Assembly: GCA_030041195.1 (NCBI GenBank) | Contig: JASHOI010000669.1 | Coordinates: 1-7,287, forward strand | Direction: 5' to 3' | Origin: Streptosporangiaceae bacterium | Lineage (GTDB): Bacteria; Actinomycetota; Actinomycetes; Streptosporangiales; Streptosporangiaceae | Length of the DNA stretch: 7,287 nucleotides | In this document: piece after piece, positions 1 through 6,605 of the stretch | Numbering within the stretch: position 1 is the stretch's first letter | Layout of the letters: the number at the start of each line of letters is the position of its first letter | Notes under the pieces: model-generated | Told to the model about the DNA's origin: nothing | Databases searched by the model: none | Seen by the model: only the letters and a program-made list of their open reading frames with translations | Program-made: the position numbers and the translations under genes

Positions 1-566
1 GCCTGATCGTTCTCGGCCAGTACGGCAGGCAGCGCTGGGAGGCGGGCGTGCTCACGTCGCCGCCGGTCCCGCCGGGCGTCGAGGCGGCCAGGCAGCAGCT
101 GCCCGGGGTTCTGGCCGCGGCGGGAGCGCCCGACGGCACCTGGACCGAGGACAAGGGCGACGCGCTGGCCGTGCACACCCGCCGGGCCGCCGAGCCCGAG
201 CAGACCCTGGACCGGCTCCGCGGCCCGCTGGCCGAGCTCGCGGAGCGGACCGGCCTGGCGGTGGAGCCGGGCCGGATGGTGATCGAGCTGCGCCCGCCGG
301 GCTCGGACAAGGGGCAGGCGCTCAAGACCCTGACCAGGGCACGCTCGGCGGCGGCGGTCATGTACTGCGGGGATGACCTGGGTGACGAGCCGGCCTTCCG
401 TGCCGTCGCGGAGCTGCGCGCAGGCGGGATTCCCGGCCTGGCCGTCTGCAGCGGCTCGGCCGAGGTGACCGGCCTGGCCAAGCTCGCCGATCTCGTGGTG
501 GACGGCCCCGACGGCGTTGTCGCGCTGCTCGACGCCGTTGCGGCCGCGATGTCACACGCCTCCTGA
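1..566 (+). CDS. otsB: Trehalose-6-phosphate phosphatase, C-terminal part (5' end outside window)
   Basis: This enzyme removes phosphate from trehalose 6-phosphate to give trehalose, the second step of the OtsA/OtsB pathway, in the cytoplasm. The frame is open from base 3 to the TGA at 564-566, giving 187 visible codons; a GTG at 48 is in frame but internal. The visible part holds the later HAD-phosphatase motifs: the conserved lysine in SDKGQAL (codons from 303) and the Mg-binding acidic motif GDDLGDEPAF (DDLGDE at 372-389). The N-terminal motif with the nucleophilic aspartate (DxDGT type) lies upstream of the window and cannot be checked. The run RPPGSDKGQAL is typical of the OtsB family, in which the KG follows a conserved substrate-facing loop. 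The gene converges on otsA rather than forming an otsBA operon. Family assignment is firm; completeness and start are unknown. Confidence 0.93.
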   Translation, partial: LIVLGQYGRQRWEAGVLTSPPVPPGVEAARQQLPGVLAAAGAPDGTWTEDKGDALAVHTRRAAEPEQTLDRLRGPLAELAERTGLAVEPGRMVIELRPPGSDKGQALKTLTRARSAAAVMYCGDDLGDEPAFRAVAELRAGGIPGLAVCSGSAEVTGLAKLADLVVDGPDGVVALLDAVAAAMSHAS

Positions 567-612
567 CCCGTCGCACCCCCCTGCCGTCCAGCCGTGGCGC
601 GCCGCGCGTTCA

Positions 613-658
613 TCGATGTACCGATGAGCCGGCTAGAACGTGTCGTGAGGTACATCGA
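613..658. repeat. Perfect 10-bp inverted repeat at the convergent otsB/otsA ends
   Basis: TCGATGTACC (613-622) is exactly complementary to GGTACATCGA (649-658), with 26 bases between. The spacer holds the otsA stop codon (633-635 on the minus strand) and a small palindrome AGCCGGCT (627-634). It could act as a bidirectional transcription-end structure for the two convergent genes, but no T-run follows on either strand and the right arm is coding for the OtsA C-terminus (VDVP). The function is inferred only. Confidence 0.45.
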
Positions 659-2147
659 CGGGCAGGCCGGCCGGCCTTTCGAGGGCGGCCAGCTGGTCGG
701 CGAACCACCGGGTCGGCGGCATCGCCGCCGCCGCCTGCGCGAGCGACGCCGCCCGGCGTTCGCGTTCGGGCCCGCTCATCATCAGTGCGTCGTGCAGCGC
801 CTCGGCCGTCCCGGACACGTCAAACGGGTTGACCAGGAGGGCGTCCGCGCCGAGCTCGGCCGCCGCGCCTGCCTCGCGGGAGAGCACGAGCGCGCAGCCG
901 CGCTCGGACAGGATCGGGCCTTCCTTGGCGACGAGGTTCATGCCGTCGCGGATCGGGTTGACCAGGAGCACGTCGGCCAGCCGGTACGCGGCGAGCGAGC
1001 GCGGGTAATCGTCGTCGACCTGGAGGATCAGCGGGTTCCAGTCCTCGGTGGCGAACTCCTCGGAGATCTCGCTGGCCAGCCGCTGCACGCTGCCCGTGTA
1101 CTCGCGGTATTCGGGCAGGTCGTGCCGGGAGGGGTAGGCGAAGGCCAGATGGACGACCTGCCCGTGCCACTCCGTGTGCGTGGCCAGCAGCTCCCGGTAG
1201 GCGGCCAGCCCGCGGACGATGTTCTTGGACAGCTCGGTGCGGTCGATCCGGACGATCAGCTTCCTGCCGCCGGCGGCTTCGGTCAGGGCCGCCTGCCTGG
1301 CCCGCACGTCCGGCTCGGACGCCCGGCTGATCAGCGCGCCGGCGTCCACGCCGAGCGGGTGCACGCCGATCCCGGTGACGTGGCCCTGATAGCTCACCTG
1401 GCTCCGCGCCCGGTCCACGCGCGCGCCGGCCGGCCCGAGAACCGCCTCGCAGCAGTCGAGGAACGCGTCGGCCCACCGCGCGCAGAGGAACCCGGCGTGG
1501 TCGGCGCCGAGCAGCCCGTCCAGTACCTCACGGCCCACCTCCTCGGGCAGCATCCGGAAGTAGTCCGGCGGTGCCCACGGGGTGTGCGAGAAGTGGGCGA
1601 TCCTGATGTCCGGGCGCAGGTCGGAGAGCATCCGCGGGACCAGGGTCAGGTGGTAGTCCTGCACCACCGCGCGTATCGGCGGCCCCGGTTCCGGCGGGCC
1701 GGCCTCGTCCGCCAGCGCCTCGGCGAAATCGCGGTTGTAGGTGCGGAAGGACTCCCACTCGCGCTCGAAGGCGATCCCGAAATGCGGCTGGTTCGGCGTG
1801 TCGTAGAGCATGTGGTGCACAAACCACAGCGTGGAGTTCGCCACCGAGTTGTACGCGCGGTGGAAGATCGCCGGCGGGATGTCGAGCATGCGCACGCCCG
1901 TGCCCCCGGCCGTCCCGTCCAGCCCGAGGCGGCCGCCCTGGGCAGCGCGCGCCGCTGCCCGGTCGGCGTCGCTGAGCGCAGCGCAGACCCACAGCGCGTT
2001 CGGGTGATCGGCGACCGAGGAGAGCCCCGACACCAGGCCGCCACCGCCCCGCCTGGCCGACAGTTCCCCGTCGTCGCCCAGCGTGAAGGAAACCGGCCCC
2101 CGGTTGGATGCGATGAGTACCCGCCCGCTGGCTGATCGTGCGCCCAT
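633..2147 (-). CDS. otsA: Trehalose-6-phosphate synthase, GT20 family (actinobacterial subtype)
   Basis: This retaining glycosyltransferase joins a nucleotide-activated glucose to glucose 6-phosphate to make trehalose 6-phosphate, the substrate of the adjacent OtsB. The product is 504 aa, close to the usual size of bacterial OtsA. Visible motifs in order: SNRGP at 14-18, a glycine loop GGGGLVSGL at 34-42, QDYHL at 163-167, [11 protein letters not shown] at 184-194, GVHPLGVD at 261-268, RTELSKN at 303-309 (matching RLDYSKG of E. coli OtsA, so Arg303 and Lys308 are kept while Tyr and Gly are replaced), and [11 protein letters not shown] at 401-411 with Glu409. The substituted HTPW and ELSKN segments mark a branch away from the E. 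coli type; related Streptomyces enzymes are reported to use GDP-glucose. The ATG at 2147 is the only credible start, since a TAG lies in frame 12 bases upstream, but no clear Shine-Dalgarno precedes it, so a leaderless mRNA is possible. Confidence 0.95.
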   Translation of the reverse strand: MGARSASGRVLIASNRGPVSFTLGDDGELSARRGGGGLVSGLSSVADHPNALWVCAALSDADRAAARAAQGGRLGLDGTAGGTGVRMLDIPPAIFHRAYNSVANSTLWFVHHMLYDTPNQPHFGIAFEREWESFRTYNRDFAEALADEAGPPEPGPPIRAVVQDYHLTLVPRMLSDLRPDIRIAHFSHTPWAPPDYFRMLPEEVGREVLDGLLGADHAGFLCARWADAFLDCCEAVLGPAGARVDRARSQVSYQGHVTGIGVHPLGVDAGALISRASEPDVRARQAALTEAAGGRKLIVRIDRTELSKNIVRGLAAYRELLATHTEWHGQVVHLAFAYPSRHDLPEYREYTGSVQRLASEISEEFATEDWNPLILQVDDDYPRSLAAYRLADVLLVNPIRDGMNLVAKEGPILSERGCALVLSREAGAAAELGADALLVNPFDVSGTAEALHDALMMSGPERERRAASLAQAAAAMPPTRWFADQLAALERPAGLPVDVPHDTF

Positions 2148-2272
2148 GGCCGGAGGCTATCTGGCGAGCCCTTGCGTGGCCTGCACCGGCCGGGCCCGCG
2201 TGTCCCCGCCGGATTGGCCGCCGGGGCCAGGTCACCGGGCTACCCGATGCGGACCGCGCGCCGAATCCGGGT

Positions 2273-2278
2273 TACAGT
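2273..2278 (+). promoter_or_regulatory. Candidate -10 element for the riboswitch-metMO transcript
   Basis: The region between the otsA start (2147) and the riboswitch (2301) has no gene. Its last 35 bases form an A/T-rich island in an otherwise GC-rich stretch. TACAGT at 2273-2278 fits the TAnnnT -10 pattern and would place the transcription start near 2285, just ahead of the aptamer. TAATAC at 2293-2298 is a better-looking hexamer, but a start near 2305 would cut into the P1 helix. I see no convincing -35. This is a weak call. Confidence 0.3.
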
Positions 2279-2300
2279 TTCTTGCAACAACTTAATACCG

Positions 2301-2486
2301 CTCATCCAGAGGGGTGGAGGGATCGGCCCTGTGAAGCCCCGGCAACCATCACGGTGATTACGTGCCCGCGCCACGCTCGCGGGGCCCGCTGCCACCGGCA
2401 GCGGTGAGGCCCCGCCGCCCAGGCGAGGCCAATCGTGACAGGTGCCAACTCCGGCCCGCGGTCAATCGGCCGCTGGGAAAGATGAG
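2301..2486 (+). promoter_or_regulatory. SAM-I (S-box) riboswitch
   Basis: This RNA aptamer binds S-adenosylmethionine and represses the downstream gene when SAM is plentiful. The P1 helix is CTCATC (2301-2306) with GATGAG (2481-2486). The SAM-I core blocks are all present in order: CCAGAG then GGGGTGGAGGGATCGGCCC (2311-2329), GTGAAGCCCCGGCAACC (2331-2347), GGTGCCAACTCC (2441-2452), a P4 region with CGGCC/GGCCG arms, and GGGAAAGATGAG at the 3' end. The P3 region (2348-2440) is unusually long, with three nested hairpins: 2365-2383 (6 bp), 2386-2404 (8 bp, 3-base loop) and 2408-2430 (4+4 bp around a mismatch). No hairpin followed by a T-run separates it from the start codon. The P1 3' strand runs into the Shine-Dalgarno, so control is probably at translation. 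It lies 17 bases before the metM start. Confidence 0.94.
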
Positions 2487-2494
2487 GAGAAAGG
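2485..2494 (+). promoter_or_regulatory. Ribosome binding site of metM, overlapping riboswitch P1
   Basis: AGGAGAAAGG lies 9 bases before the GTG start at 2504. Its first two bases are also the last two of the P1 3' strand (2481-2486). The bases just after it, GGCCTCGCC (2493-2501), are fully complementary to GGCGAGGCC (2422-2430) inside the P3 arm. Access to this site is therefore likely to depend on the riboswitch fold. Confidence 0.7.
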
Positions 2495-2503
2495 CCTCGC
2501 CAC

Positions 2504-3790
2504 GTGAGTTCCTCTGCACCAGCCACCATCCCGTCGTCCCGTTTCGGCCACGCCAGCAGGCTTTCCTGCCGTGAGTGCGGCCATACCTGCGAGCTGGGGG
2601 CGCAGCACGCGTGTCCCGAGTGTTTCGGGCCGCTGGAGGTCGGCTACGACTACCCGTCGCTGAGCCGCGAGTCCATCGAATCCGGGCCGCCGAGCATCTG
2701 GCGGTACGCGAGCCTGCTGCCGGTCCCGGCCGACGTGGCCGGCAGGCCGAACACCGAGCCCGGCTTCACCCGCCTGGTGCGCGCGGACCGGCTGGCGAAC
2801 GCGCTCGGCATGCGCGCGCTGTGGGTGAAGGATGAGCGGGGCAACCCCACGCACTCGTTCAAGGACCGTGTGGTCGCGGTCGCCCTCGCCGCGGCGCTCG
2901 AGATGGGCCACAAGGTCCTGGCCTGCCCGTCAACCGGGAACCTGGCCAACGCGGTGGCGGCCGCGGCGGCCCGGGCCGGCATCCGCTCGGTGGTGCTGAT
3001 CCCGGCCAGCCTCGAATCGCAGAAGATCATCGCCACCGCGGTGTACGGCGGCACGATGGTCCTGGTCGACGGGACCTACGACGACGTGAACCGGCTCGCC
3101 TCGGAGCTCGCCGACGACCGGGAGGACTGGGCGTTCGTCAACGTCAACGTCCGGCCGTACTACGCCGAGGGCTCCAAGACCATCGGCTTCGAGATCGCTG
3201 AGCAGCTCGGCTGGCGGCTGCCGCCGCAGGTCGTCGTCCCGGTGGCGTCGGGGGCGCAGCTCGTGAAGATCGACAAAGCGTTCCGTGAGCTCTCCGCGCT
3301 CGGCCTGGTCGATGACGCGCCCTACCGGGTGTTCGGTGCCCAGGCCAGCGGCTGCGCGCCGGTGGCGGCCGCGTTCCGGGCCGGTCATGACGTGGTGCAG
3401 CCGGTCCGGCCGGACACGATCGCCAAGTCACTCGCGATAGGGAACCCGGCCGACGGCCCCTACGTGCTGGACGTGACCCGGCGTACCGGGGGCGCGGTCG
3501 CCGACGTGCCGGACGACGAGATCGTGACGGCCATCGAATTGCTCGCCGCGACCGAGGGCATCTTCGGCGAGACCGCGGTGGGGGTCGCCCTGGCCACCAC
3601 GCGCAAGCTCCTGGACTCGGGGCAGCTCGACCCCGACGCCGAGACCGTCATCATCAACTCGGGCGACGGGCTGAAGACGCTCGACGCCGTGGCCGGGTCG
3701 GTTCCCGCCATCAGCCCCATCCGCCCCACCTTGAGCGCATTCACCGAGTTTGAATCGTCCGTTCCCCCCAGAAAGGCAGACGTCGCATGA
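2504..3790 (+). CDS. metM: Threonine-synthase-family PLP enzyme, probable homocysteine synthase MetM
   Basis: The 428-aa product is a fold-type II PLP enzyme related to threonine synthase. An N-terminal zinc ribbon is visible (Cys22-x2-Cys25 and Cys37-x2-Cys40). The PLP lysine is Lys120 in NPTHSFKDR, the cofactor asparagine loop is PSTGNLANAV (142-151), the phosphate-binding loop is PVASGAQL (246-253), and SGDGLK sits at 386-391. Compared with canonical ThrC as I recall it, NPTG is NPTH and PVGNAGN is PVASGAQ, suggesting a separate branch. Its SAM-I riboswitch and its overlap (ATGA, 3787-3790) with a CysO-like sulfur carrier fit MetM as described in Streptomyces: it takes O-phosphohomoserine and the carrier thiocarboxylate to make homocysteine. 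The start is GTG 2504, set by the Shine-Dalgarno at 2485-2494; no other start precedes the zinc ribbon. Ordinary threonine synthase remains the alternative. The family is certain; the homocysteine role is inferred from context. Confidence 0.85.
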   Translation: MSSSAPATIPSSRFGHASRLSCRECGHTCELGAQHACPECFGPLEVGYDYPSLSRESIESGPPSIWRYASLLPVPADVAGRPNTEPGFTRLVRADRLANALGMRALWVKDERGNPTHSFKDRVVAVALAAALEMGHKVLACPSTGNLANAVAAAAARAGIRSVVLIPASLESQKIIATAVYGGTMVLVDGTYDDVNRLASELADDREDWAFVNVNVRPYYAEGSKTIGFEIAEQLGWRLPPQVVVPVASGAQLVKIDKAFRELSALGLVDDAPYRVFGAQASGCAPVAAAFRAGHDVVQPVRPDTIAKSLAIGNPADGPYVLDVTRRTGGAVADVPDDEIVTAIELLAATEGIFGETAVGVALATTRKLLDSGQLDPDAETVIINSGDGLKTLDAVAGSVPAISPIRPTLSAFTEFESSVPPRKADVA

Positions 3791-4062
3791 GCGTCTCGGT
3801 CCGCATCCCCACCATCCTGCGCAGCTACACGGGCGGTGCAGCCGAGGTCACCATGCAGGAGGGAACCCTGCGTGACGTCATCGCCGGCCTGGACGCCGAA
3901 TACCCGGGAATCGGCGGGAGGATTCTCGACGAGGGCGGGAAGCTGCGCCGGTTCGTCAACGTCTACGTCGGCGAGGAGGACGTGCGCCTGGCGCAGGGGC
4001 TCGACACCCAGGTTCCGCCCGGGTTCCAGGTCTCCGTCATCCCCGCGGTCGCCGGCGGCTGA
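3787..4062 (+). CDS. metO: CysO/MoaD/ThiS-family sulfur carrier protein, probable MetO
   Basis: This 91-aa ubiquitin-fold (beta-grasp) protein carries sulfur as a C-terminal thiocarboxylate for a partner PLP enzyme. It ends exactly in Gly90-Gly91, so no processing is needed before adenylation and sulfur loading by a MoeB/MoeZ-type enzyme, which is not in this window. It resembles M. tuberculosis CysO as I recall it: IPTILRxxTGG at the N-terminus (7-17), GKLRRFVNVYVGEEDVR (51-67) and a VSVIPAVAGG tail (82-91). Its ATG overlaps the metM stop in ATGA, and GAAAGG (3771-3776) lies 10 bases upstream, so translation is coupled and the mRNA is shared with the riboswitch. No cysM or mec (JAMM peptidase) gene is adjacent. 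That favours MetM as the partner over cysteine synthesis, although one carrier could serve both. Generic annotation would be MoaD/ThiS family protein. Confidence 0.88.
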   Translation: MSVSVRIPTILRSYTGGAAEVTMQEGTLRDVIAGLDAEYPGIGGRILDEGGKLRRFVNVYVGEEDVRLAQGLDTQVPPGFQVSVIPAVAGG

Positions 4063-4065
4063 GTG

Positions 4066-4089
4066 CGCCGTCACCCCGTTCCGGCGGGG
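4066..4089 (+). terminator. Possible weak terminator hairpin after metO
   Basis: Just after the metO stop, CCCCG (4074-4078) can pair with CGGGG (4085-4089) around a 6-base loop; CGCCG (4066-4070) with CGGCG (4082-4086) is a competing pairing. There is no T-run after it. The longer palindrome at 4138-4204 is an alternative end point for the metMO transcript. Confidence 0.25.
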
Positions 4090-4137
4090 CATCCGGCCGC
4101 GGCCGCCCGCGCTCCGGCCCGACGGATCCTCATATAA

Positions 4138-4204
4138 GCGCTGCCCAGGTGAATCGTGTTACTGCTGAGTCGGGTCGGATTCGGGGAGTAACTGGGCACA
4201 GCGC
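4138..4204. repeat. Long imperfect inverted repeat between metO and the cold-shock gene
   Basis: GCGCTGCCCAG (4138-4148) pairs with CTGGGCACAGCGC (4192-4204), 11 bp with a 2-base bulge. Inside it, GTTACT (4158-4163) pairs with AGTAAC (4187-4192), which shares one base with the outer arm. Together they form a 67-base two-tier stem with a roughly 23-base apical loop. It lies in the 300-base gene-free stretch 4063-4362, just ahead of the candidate cold-shock promoter. It could end the metMO transcript or be an operator; no T-run follows. Confidence 0.45.
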
Positions 4205-4211
4205 AGGGCGG

Positions 4212-4224
4212 TACGATGTAGAGT
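4212..4224 (+). promoter_or_regulatory. Candidate promoter (-10) of the cold-shock gene
   Basis: Two overlapping TAnnnT hexamers, TACGAT (4212-4217) and TAGAGT (4219-4224), lie about 140 bases before the start codon. No -35 close to TTGACA sits at the right distance. A TTGACT at 4263-4268 has no -10 after it and is probably chance. A start near 4224-4231 would give a leader of about 130-140 bases, normal for a cold-shock mRNA. Confidence 0.35.
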
Positions 4225-4233
4225 CGTGTCCGG

Positions 4234-4251
4234 TCGCTGTCGGTACAGCGA
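4234..4251 (+). other. Perfect hairpin near the predicted 5' end of the cold-shock mRNA
   Basis: TCGCTGT (4234-4240) and ACAGCGA (4245-4251) form a perfect 7-bp stem closed by the tetraloop CGGT. If transcription starts near 4224-4231, this hairpin sits at or within a few bases of the 5' end of the mRNA. It may protect the transcript or form part of a temperature-sensitive leader, by analogy with cspA leaders. Confidence 0.5.
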
Positions 4252-4290
4252 GAACGGCAAGCTTGACTTGTGCAGCACGTCTGGCCCGCT

Positions 4291-4312
4291 CCGCGATCGA
4301 CGGGTTTCGCGG
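4291..4312 (+). other. Second hairpin in the cold-shock leader
   Basis: CCGCGA (4291-4296) and TCGCGG (4307-4312) form a perfect 6-bp stem with a 10-base loop. It ends 35 bases before the Shine-Dalgarno (4348-4353), so it does not mask it directly. With the 4234-4251 hairpin it makes the leader a two-stem RNA. Confidence 0.4.
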
Positions 4313-4362
4313 TGACAAGGGCGGAACCCGAAGCCCGAGCAAAAGTTAGGGAGTTGTTGGTA

Positions 4363-4563
4363 ATGGCTCAGGGCACCGTCAAATGGTTCAACGCGGACAA
4401 GGGCTACGGCTTCATCGCGGTCGACGGTGGTAGGGACGTGTTCGTACACTTCTCAGCCATCCAGTCGGATGGCTACCGCACCCTCGAGGAGGGCCAGCGG
4501 GTCGAGTTCGACATCACGCAGAGCGAGCGCGGACCCCAGGCAGACGCGGTACGCGCCGTGTAA
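4363..4563 (+). CDS. CspA-family cold-shock protein
   Basis: This 66-aa single cold-shock-domain protein binds single-stranded RNA and DNA and acts as an RNA chaperone in the cytoplasm. The fold is complete: [11 protein letters not shown] at the N-terminus, RNP1 as KGYGFI (13-18), RNP2 as VFVHF (26-30), and the final strand [10 protein letters not shown]. The start is the ATG at 4363 with AGGGAG at 4348-4353, 9 bases upstream; an in-frame ATG at 4270 would add a 31-residue extension not seen in this family, and it lies within the structured leader. The gene is single, with a long leader before it and a 20-bp terminator hairpin after it, so it is transcribed alone. The genome probably has paralogues, so I give no symbol. 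Confidence 0.97.
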   Translation: MAQGTVKWFNADKGYGFIAVDGGRDVFVHFSAIQSDGYRTLEEGQRVEFDITQSERGPQADAVRAV

Positions 4564-4576
4564 GTCTCTGATCACG

Positions 4577-4623
4577 CGCCAGAGAGCCCGGTTCCCGTGC
4601 GGCGGGACCCGGGCTCTCTGGCG
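4577..4623 (+). terminator. Very strong hairpin terminator after the cold-shock gene
   Basis: CGCCAGAGAGCCCGG (4577-4591) pairs perfectly with CCGGGCTCTCTGGCG (4609-4623). After one mismatch, TCCCG (4593-4597) pairs with CGGGA (4603-4607) around a 5-base loop TGCGG, giving 20 bp in 47 bases. It begins 13 bases after the stop. No T-run follows, as is common for actinobacterial terminators. It isolates the cold-shock gene from the groL promoter region. Confidence 0.85.
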
Positions 4624-4638
4624 TCTGGGCGCTGCTGA

Positions 4639-6477
<1,839 letters not shown>

Positions 6478-6513
6478 TCCCGTCAGTCTCGCTAGTACTG
6501 CCTAGTCAGACAC

Positions 6514-6548
6514 GAAGAGGCGGTCCCGTAATTCGGGGCCGCCTCTTC
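6514..6548 (+). terminator. Intrinsic terminator of groL
   Basis: GAAGAGGCGG (6514-6523) pairs with CCGCCTCTTC (6539-6548), followed by a T-G wobble and CCCG/CGGG around the loop TAATT: 15 bp in 35 bases, starting 36 bases after the stop. The 3' flank TGTGTT is moderately T-rich. ACAC (6510-6513) and GTGT (6550-6553) can extend the stem past one bulged base. Confidence 0.9.
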
Positions 6549-6605
6549 TGTGTTGCACGCGTGTCCGGGCTCCACATCTCGTCCCAGAAGAGGGATTATC
6601 AGCGC

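Noticed and set aside
594..2135. 513-codon open frame on the plus strand across otsA
   Set aside because: It is antisense to a well-supported GT20 gene, its translation shows no family motif and is dominated by Arg, Gly, Val and Pro, and long antisense frames are expected where third positions are nearly all G or C.
2301..2486. SAM-IV or another SAM riboswitch class
   Set aside because: The block order GGTGGAGGGA, GGCCC, TGAAGCC, GGCAACC, GGTGCCAA, then GAAAGATGAG follows SAM-I, including a P4 arm before the closing P1 strand.
2462..2911. 149-codon minus-strand open frame over the start of metM
   Set aside because: It is antisense to the zinc ribbon and PLP motifs of metM and to the riboswitch 3' end, with no ribosome site or family match.
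4263..4268. TTGACT as a -35 box for the cold-shock gene
   Set aside because: The bases 16-19 positions downstream are GC-rich (around CCGCTC) and give no -10 hexamer.
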